DNA of 64,000 bases from Lotus japonicus (taxonomy: Eukaryota > Streptophyta > Magnoliopsida > Fabales > Fabaceae): contig NC_080043.1 in NCBI RefSeq assembly GCF_012489685.1, positions 56,628,289 to 56,692,288 on the forward strand, written 5' to 3'. Position numbers and translations under genes: made by a program. Of this stretch, positions 11,707 to 21,297 are shown one piece after another (positions within the stretch are counted from its first letter, which is position 1; each line of letters opens with the position of its first letter). Under the pieces are notes generated by a model, which saw only the letters and a program-made list of their open reading frames with translations, was not told the origin of the DNA and did not search any database.

Positions 11707-12369
11707 ATGTTATTATTGTCGTTTATGTTCTTTGTGGAATATGCAACCCTAGGATGTATCCCTAGCTATAAGCCTAAGTGGCTATCTCTTATCTGTACCT
11801 ATTGGGTTTATTATCTACATAATTCTTTGGAGTTGACCCTCGCGTCTTCTGTGTGTGTTTTGGCGGACAACGCCCTTTGTCAGATGTCTTTAGCGGATTG
11901 GTTCACAATGGTCCACCCTTCGGGGGGGACTAGATACGAGATGATAGACCAGGATGACCCCGGCGCGTGGGTGGTAGACCCCGCTAGCCATCGCGCGACG
12001 TACTCAGGGAGGATCATGGAGGATAGGGTAGATAGGGTAGATAGGGTAGGACACTTGATGGAAGGAGTGCTGAGGAGGAGCACTGTCAGCTTCAACTTGC
12101 CGCCAGGAGTGCATTGCGGACCAGGAGTGGGAGCACCACCACCACCGTCGTCTTCGGATGATGAGGACCCCTCCGAGGAGGAGCCTATGGGAGTGCATTC
12201 ATCAGAGTCCAGCACACCCACCGTTGCGATCATTGATGATCATGGTTCGGGCCCAAAGCCCGTTAGTCCAGCACCGGAGCGCATTGCGGTTGCGAGGGGA
12301 GGTCGGATAGTGTTTGTAGACTTGGTCGTTCTGGATTCGGATTCAGACGACGATCATGCTAGCATGTAG
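11707..12369 (+). CDS. ORF inside the chromovirus LTR, unknown function
   Basis: A 220-codon frame lies downstream of the LTR TATA box and about 480 bp upstream of the primer site, so in the leader of the element RNA. The more plausible start is the internal Met at 11884 (MSLADWFTMVHPSGG...). From there the protein has a hydrophilic middle, a PPPP-SSS stretch, an acidic Asp/Glu/Ser-rich segment (DDEDPSEEEP) and an acidic tail (LDSDSDDDHASM). The first 59 codons of the longer frame are hydrophobic and may not be translated. I recognise no domain. The copy in the other LTR is also open and differs by an in-frame 9-bp indel and two replacements, so neither copy is broken. Confidence 0.4.
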   Translation: MLLLSFMFFVEYATLGCIPSYKPKWLSLICTYWVYYLHNSLELTLASSVCVLADNALCQMSLADWFTMVHPSGGTRYEMIDQDDPGAWVVDPASHRATYSGRIMEDRVDRVDRVGHLMEGVLRRSTVSFNLPPGVHCGPGVGAPPPPSSSDDEDPSEEEPMGVHSSESSTPTVAIIDDHGSGPKPVSPAPERIAVARGGRIVFVDLVVLDSDSDDDHASM

Positions 12370-12853
12370 GTTTTAGTGCTGGTGTGAGCTCCTCGAGATA
12401 GGATTAGTGTAGGAGTAGAGTCTTGGCTCTGAACATCATTTGTTTCTTTGGGGACAGGGTAGTTTCCGCCTATAGCTTTTTGTGTGGTTTCTTTACGGGA
12501 ATCACAGAGAGTTGGTTGGACTTAGGAGGTCTTGTTTTAGGCCGATGGGCCAACTTATTCTCAGTTTTGAGGGATGGTGTTGCGGACACTTCACCTTTAT
12601 ATTTGGTTTGTACATATTGCCTACGGGCGCTACTTTTCTTCTTTCCGTCACTGGAGGTTACTCGTGACGAGGTTGCTACTTACAGCGGGGGCTGTTAAAT
12701 ATATTGTATATTAGTTCTGTTGTTTTTCGCATTTGGGTTTTATTTATTTCAGTCTTGTCTATGTTATCGACGAAAAAAAATATTCACGTTTTTCCGCATT
12801 AAGTTTATTTTGGTTACTAAAGTGACGCCACCGAAATCCGGGTGTTACATTGT

Positions 12854-12865
12854 GGTATCAGAGCA
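12854..12865 (+). other. Primer binding site (initiator tRNA-Met type)
   Basis: The sequence tggtatcagagc lies 3 bp after the 5' LTR. It is the standard match to the 3' end of plant initiator methionine tRNA used by many chromoviruses. Confidence 0.9.
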
Positions 12866-13069
12866 CGGTCGAGTCTTTCGGGAGTTGTTGGGGAATAGGT
12901 CTTCTGTGCTAGGTTGTGTGACTGTGCAAAGAGTGAAAATTGATTGTCTGCAAGCGATTTTTCGCTTAGAATTGATTGAAGTTATTGCTTAATCATATTG
13001 CATAGTATGCTAGATGCTATCTTGTGATGAGTACTAATTGTTTCTTTGACTAAGCATAGGATGTTATCC
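12866..13069 (+). other. Chromovirus leader; gag and most of protease deleted
   Basis: Only about 200 bp separate the primer site from the C-terminal end of protease. No gag or zinc-knuckle sequence is present, so well over 1 kb has been lost. A 13-bp imperfect tandem duplication (gatgttatccta / gacgttatccta) sits at the junction near 13060-13087. Confidence 0.7.
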
Positions 13070-13354
13070 TAGACGTTATCCTAGGAATGGATTGGTTGTC
13101 CCACTATCATTGTCTTTTGGACTGCAACCGAAAGAGAGTGGTATTTCCTGATTCGGATCTTTCCAATATCTATCTGCCAATCACATTAGCGTCTCTTTGA
13201 ACGAAGGATCTCAAGAGTATTCAGTATTGCTAAGTTTGGAGAGTAAGGGGAATCCGGAAATTGACAACATTCCAGTGGTGAGAGACTTCACGGATGTTTT
13301 TCCTGGCGATGTACCTGGACTGCCTCCTGTACGCGACATCGAGTTTGCTATTGA
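13070..13354 (+). pseudogene. Chromovirus pol remnant: protease end and start of reverse transcriptase
   Basis: The fragment opens with the protease C-terminal signature DVILGMDWLS (Asp-Ile-Leu-Gly-Met-Asp-Trp type) and passes through a frame break near 13197. It then reads into the N-terminal reverse transcriptase lead-in (VVRDFTDVFPGDVPGLPP, then VRDIEFAID). It is cut at 13354 by the nested element. The frame resumes at 18531 after removal of one target duplication. Confidence 0.85.
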
Positions 13355-13800
13355 TGATGACCCGAGGTTTATTCTATGTTTATCGAGTCCTTCTTGTTTA
13401 TTTCTTTTCCTTTTTGAGTTCTTTATTGAGTTTTAAGTCAAGTTGAGTCCCTTTTTATTTCATAATTGCATCTGCATTAGTTTAGGTGTTTTTAATCAAT
13501 TTATTTAGTCTTTTTATTAGTTTAGTTAGAGAGTAATTCCTATGGTCAGTTTTGAGCTGAAGTCCTTTGAGTTCATGAGTGTTGATTGCACATTAGGGGC
13601 TTTATTTACTGAATTGAAGGAAAGGATGGTGAATTATCATGATTAATGACATGTTCCAATGAGTTACATTGTTGTTTTGATGGTTTCTTGAGATTCTTTT
13701 CAGGTTTGATAGGTTTTTGATGGCTAATGATGATGGTTGAAAGCTAAGTTAAGAGCCATGATGATAGGAGAAGTGGGAGTTACAAAATTGAAGAAAAATC

Positions 13801-13995
13801 ATATGAGCCACGCATGTGCGCCATGTATCCCACCCACATGCGTGGAGGTCCTGTTAGAAAAACCTGATGCCCACGCATGTGCGCCGTCTGATCCACGCAC
13901 ATGCGTGGTGGCAAAATCCGATGCTGCGAACTGTGCTATTTTGAGCGTTTTGCCCACGCATGTGCGTGGAGGAGGCCACGCACATGCGTGGATTA
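13801..13995 (+). repeat. Palindromic CCACGCATGTGCGTGG array upstream of the LTR TATA box
   Basis: Five to six half or full copies of ccacgcatgtgcg / cgcacatgcgtgg are spaced over about 190 bp. They end with two facing palindromes at 13953-13992, only about 17 bp before the TATA box. The 3' LTR carries the same array at 17519-17706. The open frame across it (HACAP, THVRGGGHAH and similar) is a by-product of the repeat. Confidence 0.85.
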
Positions 13996-14008
13996 CCGCT
14001 GGAAACTC

Positions 14009-14016
14009 TATAAATA
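14009..14016 (+). promoter_or_regulatory. TATA box of the nested element LTR
   Basis: tataaata within ctctataaataagg. The identical site in the 3' LTR is at 17723-17730. Confidence 0.7.
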
Positions 14017-14817
14017 AGGATTTTGTTATTTCTTTTAGGGATCTTGTAACTTTTTGAACAAAACTTAGAGGTTTAGGTTCTTGGAGCTTGTGGGAGGCTT
14101 CTTGGCCCTCTTCTTTCAGGTTTTTATTCCTTTAGTTTGCATTATGAATTCCCTAGCCATGCTTGGCTAGTTTCTCTTTGTACTTTGGGTGAAGTGAACC
14201 TTAGCTCTGATTATGGTTTAAACTTCTTATTTTCTTATATGAATAAAGTTTCTTTTCCATGTATCTTTTCTCTGAATCAATATTCTCTTGAGTGCACACA
14301 AGTGTTTTGCTTTCTTCTTGCACAACGGAAGTTGGTGAGGATTAAGGGACTTGGGATTAGATTGATTTGTTTGCTATCACTTAGGAATAAGGGTAGAAAC
14401 TTATCGTGTTGGCCTGAACTTATAAACTTCATTCTTCAATTGAATTGACTAGGCACTAAGGCATTAGGTTTGGCAAATGAAATTGAATGATTTACTTGAA
14501 TAAGGAATTAACAAGTAGAGGTAGAGGCTATAACATCATGGATAAGGATTCTGAACTTCATATAAGAATTTGATTTGAGAACCATAATTGGACTAAGTGG
14601 AGCTTTGCCCAGGGTACTTCTTTATCTGAATTATAATTCTTGCTCTTCATGACAAGTGTGTTAAACACAACAAACCCTCAAACTTATATTGCTTTCTTTT
14701 TCACATTATGAGCACAAAACTCTTAGAAGCAATTGATGAACAACTATCCCTGTGGTTCGACAATCTTTTGTATTACTTCGATCAATCCGTACACTTGCGG
14801 AATTGCTATCAAGTTTT

Positions 14818-14836
14818 TGGCGCCGTTGCCGGGGAT
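14818..14836 (+). other. Primer binding site, Athila type
   Basis: tggcgccgttgccgggga follows the 5' LTR by 6 bp. This is the primer site typical of the Athila/Calypso group. Confidence 0.9.
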
Positions 14837-14950
14837 AGTTTTGTTTTGTTGATTGATTCTTGAGTTTTATTGTTTGGAAATTTTTTACCATTGCTTCATT
14901 GAATCGGTGCTACTAACCTGTTTGTGTGAAAGTGAGTTTTACAAGGTTCA

Positions 14951-15799
14951 ATGGATGCTTTTGATTTGAGTGGATTCCATGGATATGACCAATGCCAATA
15001 CTATGACCAAGGATGGGAAGGACAACCCGATATCTTTTGGGAAGGTGATGACAATTCCAATCCATGGGATCTACCAAGTCATCAATACTATGGAGAGTTT
15101 GAACATCAACCATTTGACCAAGAACAACCCCTTCAATATCAAGAGAGCTTAGAGGAGAAAATAGAAGAGTTGGCACTCACCATGCAAAGTTTCATGAATG
15201 AAACCAGGGCCAGCTTAAGGAATCAAGAAGCTTCCATCAAGAATTTGAAGACTCAGTTGGAACATATAGCCAAAACCATAGCTGAAGGGGTCCCAGAATA
15301 TTTCAGCCCTCAAGCTTTGGAGGAGGGAGAGCAATCACTTACTATCCATGAAAGTGACATTGTGGTGAAAAGTGAGGAGCCACAGAGTGAAGAAGAATAC
15401 CCAAAAGAATACATCACCAATGTTCTTGAGACAAAAAGTGAAAATACAATGGGTGAGCAAATGGAAGATGTGATTGAATGGGGTGATGTTCATGATGTAT
15501 CCATAGAGGATTTTGTTTTTGGACACAAAATTCAGAAAGATGAGGAGGAAACTCCAAGTCTTAGCATCAATATCAAGGACCTGTGGATCAATGGAAAGCC
15601 TGGCAAGGAACAAGCAAGAGGGTGGAAGTCTCTTAGAATAAAATGGAAGCAAATCAGTGAGAATTTTCTGAAACCCTCTACTCTTAATTTGATTTATGCT
15701 GCCATGATATATGGAAATGCAGGTAAGATGATGATGCAGTTGTGTCAAAATTTGCATGATCTAAAGGATCTAATGCAATTTGCTATAAACCCCGACTAG
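14951..15799 (+). CDS. Gag-like protein of the nested non-autonomous element
   Basis: A 282-codon open frame starts 114 bp after the primer site. The N-terminal third is rich in Asp, Tyr, Gln and Trp (GYDQCQYYDQGW). Residues of about 64-110 form a coiled coil of the kind found in Athila-group gag (EEKIEELALTMQSF..., then ASIKNLKTQLEHIAKTIAE). The C-terminal half is acidic and then mixed (SLSINIKDLWINGKPGKEQ). There is no zinc knuckle and no protease. It is shorter than an autonomous Athila gag and looks like its C-terminal coiled-coil portion joined to element-specific sequence. The frame is free of stops. Whether the protein is made is unknown. Confidence 0.6.
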   Translation: MDAFDLSGFHGYDQCQYYDQGWEGQPDIFWEGDDNSNPWDLPSHQYYGEFEHQPFDQEQPLQYQESLEEKIEELALTMQSFMNETRASLRNQEASIKNLKTQLEHIAKTIAEGVPEYFSPQALEEGEQSLTIHESDIVVKSEEPQSEEEYPKEYITNVLETKSENTMGEQMEDVIEWGDVHDVSIEDFVFGHKIQKDEEETPSLSINIKDLWINGKPGKEQARGWKSLRIKWKQISENFLKPSTLNLIYAAMIYGNAGKMMMQLCQNLHDLKDLMQFAINPD

Positions 15800-17068
15800 A
15801 ACTTTGAGTCCGGGGAAGTCTATCAAAGACTTAAAAATTGAGCTTCTTGGGAGACAACCCAAGTCTTGGTTTTCTTTTCTTTAATTTGAGTTTGCTTTAA
15901 TTTAGTGTTCTTCTATTAAAAAAAAAAACATTTTCTTTTTCTTTTTAGGTAGTTAGTGCATCGAGGTTTTTGCATGTTTTTGCTTTTTACGTTTGATTCG
16001 GTATGAATATTCTTGGGTTTCTTGCTGCAATGCTGAACTTGCTTAAGTGGTTTCACCCTTGATTTAGCTGCTTCTTATTGATAGTTGATGATACTTCCAT
16101 GTTTTTATCTTGTGGTCTTTGTACACGCTATTGTGATTGGAATGTGAGGTATCTTGATCTTACTTGCTTGAGTTCATAAGAAAGGGTGTTTCACTTCAAC
16201 ACCCCAATGTTTTTGTTGAGTGCTGAGAGTCTCAATGTTTATTCCTAGCATGCTTATACATGCTTAGCTCTGCTTTGAAATGCATATTGGTTGTTGCACA
16301 ATACTTGTTCTTTGAAGAGACTTGGTAGGAGTTCTTTGTTGGCGTCAGACTTTGGATTGTTATCATATTCCCTTAGTTTCCCAAGTTGAGCCTTAAGAAT
16401 TAATATTTTTCTTGGTCCCCGAATTATGGTGAATTGAGCTTTGGTGAGTGATTTGTGGTTGTGATTGAGCAGAGAAAATATCAAAAGGACTTCCTTCCTA
16501 AAAGTAAAAAAAAAAAAGCATGCTGAATTGTCAAAAGAAAGGCAAGTGCCTTGACAATTGAAAAAGAGAAAAAAGTTGAAAAGAAAAAAAAGAAGCAAGG
16601 AGTCCCAAAGTCTTAAAAATTCGGCTCAGGTCTTGTTGAATAGAAGAATCACTCACCACAAAATCTGTTTTCAACCCTTGTGTTTCCCTTTTCTTGGCAT
16701 CCCTACCTACACTTTACCTTAGCCAAAGTTACAACCTTTCGAAGTCTCTCTTGTTCTTGTTATTGTTGCAACTAACTTTGAATTGATTGATTATCAGGGC
16801 TGAAGTATTGAGTTTGTATGTTAGAGCACCCAAAATGTGTGGAGAGTGGTTGACATGTGAGGAAGTTGATGAGCTCTTGCTTGGAAGTCTTGGTTACTCT
16901 TACTGACCACTCATCTTTAGTTGTGTGCATTTGACTTTTCTTTTGTTTTGTGAAGTATCTTGTTTTGAAAAGCCTAAGCAGCTGAAGAAGGGGTGATTTA
17001 TTCTGTGCTTGAGGAAAAGCTTCCTTGAGTTTACGCTTGAGGACAAGCTGCCGTTGAGCATAGTGGTG
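15800..17068 (+). other. Non-coding 3' interior of the nested element
   Basis: No supported coding frame on either strand. A-rich runs at 16506-16518 and 16560-16600. The last 60 bp (gcttgaggacaagctgccgttgagcatagtggtg) are shared with the interior end of the element at the right edge of the window, which marks the 3' LTR junction. Confidence 0.7.
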
Positions 17069-18525
17069 TGATGACCCGAGGTTTATTCTATGTTTATCGA
17101 GTCCTTCTTGTTTATTTCTTTTCCTTTTTGAGTTCTTTATTGAGTTTTAAGTCAAGTTGAGTCCCTTTTTATTTCATAATTGCATCTGCATTAGTTTAGG
17201 TGTTTTTAATCAATTTATTTAGTCTTTTTATTAGTTTAGTTAGAGAGTAATTCCTATGGTCAGTTTTGAGCTGAAGTCCTTTGAGTTCATGAGTGTTGAT
17301 TGCACATTAGGGGCTTTATTTACTGAATTGAAGGAAAGGATGGTGAAATATCATGATTAATGACATGTTCCAATGAGTTACATTGTTGTTTTGATGGTTT
17401 CTTGAGATTCTTTTCAGGTTTGATAGGTTTTTGATGGCTAATGATGATGGTTGAAAGCTAAGTTAAGAGCCATGATGATAGGAGAAGTGGGAGTTACAAA
17501 ATTGAAGAAAAATCATATGAGCCACGCATGTGCGCCATGTATCCCACCCACATGCGTGGAGGTCCTGTTAGAAAAACCTGATGCCCACGCATGTGCGCCG
17601 TCTGATCCACGCACATGCGTGGTGGCAAAATCTGATGCTGCGAACTGTGCTATTTTGAGCGTTTTGCCCACGCATGTGCGTGGAGGAGGCCACGCACATG
17701 CGTGGATTACCGCTGGAAACTCTATAAATAAGGATTTTGTTATTTCTTTTAGGGATCTTGTAACTTTTTGAACAAAACTTAGAGGTTTAGGTTCTTGGAG
17801 CTTGTGGGAGGCTTCTTGGCCCTCTTCTTTCAGGTTTTTATTCCTTTAGTTTGCATTATGAATTCCCTAGCCATGCTTGGCTAGTTTCTCTTTGTACTTT
17901 GGGTGAAGTGAACCTTAGCTCTGATTATGGTTTAAACTTCTTATTTTCTTATATGAATAAAGTTTCTTTTCCATGTATCTTTTCTCTGAATCAATATTCT
18001 CTTGAGTGCACACAAGTGTTTTGCTTTCTTCTTGCACAACGGAAGTTGGTGAGGATTAAGAGACTTGGGATTAGATTGATTTGTTTGCTATCACTTAGGA
18101 ATAAGGGTAGAAACTTATCGTGTTGGCCTGAACTTATAAACTTCATTCTTCAATTGAATTGACTAGGCACTAAGGCATTAGGTTTGGCAAATGAAATTGA
18201 ATGATTTACTTGATTAAGGAATTAACAAGTAGACGTAGAGGCTATAACATCATGGATAAGGATTCTGAACTTCATATAAGAATTTGATTTGAGAACCATA
18301 ATTGGACTAAGTGGAGCTTTGCCCAGGGTTCTTCTTTATCTGAATTATAATTCTTGCTCTTCATCACAAGTGTGTTAAACACAACAAACCCTCAAACTTA
18401 TATTGCTTTCTTTTTCACATTCTGAGCACAAAACTCTTAGAAGCAATTGATGAACAACTATCCCTGTGGTTCGACAATCTTTTGTATTACTTCGATCAAT
18501 CCGTACACTTGCGGAATTGCTATCA
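17069..18525 (+). repeat. 3' LTR of the nested Athila-like element
   Basis: 1457 bp, equal in length to the 5' copy and followed directly by the target duplication attga. It includes the palindrome array (17519-17706) and TATA box (17723-17730). Confidence 0.92.
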
Positions 18526-18530
18526 ATTGA

Positions 18531-19847
18531 CATCGTACCGGGAACAGGGCCGATTTCGATTGCACCATATCGTATGGTACCTGCGGAGCTAGTGGAATTG
18601 AAGTCCCAACTAGAAGATCTGTTGTCGAAAGGATTTATCCGACCAAGCGTTTCACCTTGGGGAGCGCCAGTCTTATTCGTGAAGAAGAAGGACGGGAAAT
18701 CGAGATTTTGTGTCGAGAAGCTGCGATATTCTCAAAGATCGATCTGAAGTCGGGTTATCATCAAATCAGAGTCAAGACTGAGGATATCCAGAAGACGGCA
18801 TTCAGAACCCGTTATGGACACTATGAGTACTTAGTGAAGCCATTTGGAGTGACAAACGCACCTGCCATATTCATGGATTACATGAACAGGACTTTCCATA
18901 CATTCTTGGATCGATTCGTCGTGGTATTCATCGACGATATTCTGATCTACTCAAAGAATGCTGAGGATCATGAGGGGCACTTGCGACAAGTTTTACAAGT
19001 GCTGAGGGAGAAGAAGTTGTATGCCAATCCTTCTAAGTGCGAATTTTGGCTCGAAGAGGTAAAATTCTTAGGCCATGTAATCTCTAAGGAGGGTATAGCT
19101 GTGGACCCAGCAAAGGTAGAAACCGTATTATCATGGGAACGGCCAAAGACAGTGACTGAGATCAGGAGTTTCGTTGGTTTGGCGGGATATTATCGTCGTT
19201 TCATCGAGAATTTCGCGAAGATTGTTGGACCGTTGACTCAACTTACGAGGAAGGACCAACCTTTTGCATGGACTGAAGCGTGCGAAACTAGTTTCCAGAC
19301 GATGAAGGAACGTTTGACAACGTCACCTGTACTTGTCTTACCGCAACCAGAGGAACCGTATGAAGTGTATTGTGACGCTTCGCATCAAGGTTTGGGATGT
19401 GTGCTGATGCAACATCGGAAGGTGGTTGCTTATGCTTCAAGACAACTGAAGGTTCATGAGAAGAATTATCCAACTCATGACTTAGAGCTAGCTGCAATCG
19501 TTTTTGCGCTGAAGATTTGGAGACATCACTTATATGGATGCAATTTCACCATATTCAGTGATCACAAGAGCTTGAAGTACTTGTTTGAGCAGAAGGAGCT
19601 GAACATGAGACAACGTCGGTGGATGGAATTTCTCAAGGATTATGAGTTCACTCTGCAATATCATCCTGGAAAGGCGAACGTTGTTGCTGACGCCTTGAGC
19701 AGGAAGATGCATATCTCGTCGATGATGGTTAAGGAGCTGCAATTGCTGGGGAAATTTAGAGATTTGAGCTTGGATGTGAGATTATCCGAGGGAGAGCTGA
19801 AGTTCGGAATGATCAGAATTACCAATGGATTGATGGAAGAAATCTGA
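18531..19847 (+). pseudogene. Chromovirus reverse transcriptase and RNase H, broken
   Basis: Continues the pol frame after the nested insertion. The RT fingers ([20 protein letters not shown], then [13 protein letters not shown]) are followed by a deletion of roughly 25 codons with a frame change near 18717. The palm then resumes with [15 protein letters not shown] and the catalytic FIDD box ([14 protein letters not shown]). RNase H follows with [15 protein letters not shown] and a Glu in the HDLELAA segment. The segment ends at an in-frame TGA (19845-19847). The expected codon there is Arg CGA, a C-to-T change. The frame continues beyond it into integrase. Confidence 0.88.
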
Positions 19848-21260
19848 GACCAACAGTTACAAGATGAGTTTCTGCTCGGGAAAAGGAATTTGGTAAGTCA
19901 AGGTAAAGACCCAGAATTCAAGGTAGGAAGTGACAATATCCTACGGTGTAAGGATAGGGTTTGCGTACCTAACAACCCTGACTTGAGGAGGTTGATTTTG
20001 GATGAATGTCACAAGAGCAAGTTGAGCATTCATCCTGGAATGAAAAAGATGTACCAGGACTTGAAGATGAATTTTTGGTGGCCAAGAATGAAAAGACAAG
20101 TGGCTGAGTATGTAGCTGCATGTCTGACATGTCAAAAGGCGAAGGTGGAACATCACAAATCTTCAGGTATGCTACAAAGCTTGGATGTACCAGAATGGAA
20201 ATGGGATAGCATATCAATGGATTTCGTCATGGCTTTGCCAAGAACTCAGAAGGGATACGATTCTATTTGGGTAATAGCGGATCGATTGACTAAGTCGGCT
20301 CATTTTATACCAGTGAGGACTACGTACAACGTGGACAAACTATCAGAGATATATATAGCTGAGATTGTACGACTTCATGGGGTACCGACCAGTATTGTTT
20401 CCGATCGAGATCCAAAGTTTACTTCACATTTCTGGGGAGCTCTTCAAGAGGCTTTGGGAACGAGGTTTAGACTAAGTTCTGCTTATCATCCACATACTGA
20501 TGGACAGACTGAGAGAACTATCCAATCATTGGAGGATTTGCTACGAGCTTGCGTGTTAGATAACAAGGGCAGTTGGGATAACCTATTGCCATTGATTGAG
20601 TTCACATACAACAACAGTTTTCATACGAGCATTGGTATGGCACCGTATGAGGCTTTGTATGGCCGCAAGTGTAGAACACCTTTGTGTTGGTATCAAAATA
20701 GAGAAAATCTGTTAGTAGGACCGGAACTTCTGCAACAGACAACCGAGAAAATCAAGCAGATCAGAGAAAAGATGAAGACTTCTCAGAGTAGACAGAAGAG
20801 TTATGCAGATCAAAGGCGCAGAACTCTGGAATTCGAAGAGGGAGACCATGTATTTCTGCGAGTGACCCAGACTACGGGAGTTGGTCGAGCAATCAAGTCA
20901 AAGAAGCTTACGCCGAAGTTTATTGGACCTTATCAGATCACTCGTCGAATAGGACCAGTCGCTTATCAGATTGCACTACCTCCATTTTTATCGAACATTC
21001 ATGATGTATTCCACGTGTCATAACTGAGGAAATATATTGCGGATCCGACACATGTTATCGAACTGGATGACATTGAGCTGAAGGATGATCTGTCTTTCGA
21101 GACACCGCCAATTAGCATTGGTGACACCAGGATAAAACAGTTGAAAGGAAAAGAGATCGAGTTAGTGAAGGTCATATGGAACAAAGACACCGGTGATGCA
21201 ACATGGGAACTGAAGGAGAAGATTCAAGAACAGTATCCAGAACTTTTTACTGACCCTTAA
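19848..21260 (+). pseudogene. Chromovirus integrase with C-terminal chromodomain, nonsense-interrupted
   Basis: Continues in frame after the TGA at 19845. An HHCC zinc domain is present (HKSKLSIHPG...CLTCQKAK). The catalytic core has the D,D-35-E layout (MDFVMALP, IVSDRDPKFTS, AYHPHTDGQTERTIQ with its Glu). The C-terminal part includes FIGPYQITRRIGPVAYQIALP. An in-frame TAA (21021-21023) replaces the Gln expected in FHVSQLRKYI. Downstream, still in frame, a chromodomain of Tekay type is readable (VKVIWNKDTGDATWE...), ending at TAA 21258-21260. The chromodomain places the element among chromoviruses. The two nonsense codons make it non-functional as a single protein. Confidence 0.9.
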
Positions 21261-21297
21261 GTTTCGAGGTCGAAACTTTCTTTTTGGAGGGTGGTAA

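Larger units (their letters stand above)
8802..12850 (+). repeat. 5' LTR of the chromovirus
   Basis: This 4049-bp LTR starts tgtaagaccc and ends gggtgttaca. It has a TATA box 0.7 kb from its start, so more than 3 kb of R/U5 would be transcribed as leader. It contains an open frame at 11707-12369 and a short 9-bp tandem repeat (gatagggta, about 12024-12050) with one unit more than the 3' LTR. Confidence 0.93.
13355..14811 (+). repeat. 5' LTR of the nested Athila-like element
   Basis: 1457 bp, starting tgatgacccgagg and ending ttgctatca, directly before the primer site. The TATA box is at 14009-14016 (ctctataaataagg). The region downstream of it to 14811 would be R/U5. Confidence 0.92.
13355..18525 (+). 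mobile_element. Nested non-autonomous Athila-like LTR element (LARD-like)
   Basis: Inserted in the chromovirus reverse transcriptase with a perfect target duplication attga (13350-13354, 18526-18530). Two LTRs of 1457 bp each (TGATGACCC...TGCTATCA) differ at about 8 sites by eye (about 0.55%). An Athila-type primer site follows the left LTR. The 2.26-kb interior has one 282-codon gag-like ORF and then 1.27 kb without coding signal. There is no protease, reverse transcriptase, RNase H or integrase, so mobility must depend on proteins supplied elsewhere. The lower LTR divergence than its host element fits the nesting order. Confidence 0.93.

Noticed and set aside
13737..14057. Repeated 106-codon ORF also at 17451-17771
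   Set aside because: It lies in the LTR palindrome array upstream of the TATA box, and its His-Ala-Cys-Ala-Pro repeats simply translate the ccacgcatgtgcgcc units.
14137..14448. 103-codon ORF also at 17851-18162
   Set aside because: Lies in LTR R/U5 sequence with no domain. Duplication reflects the two LTRs, not conservation.
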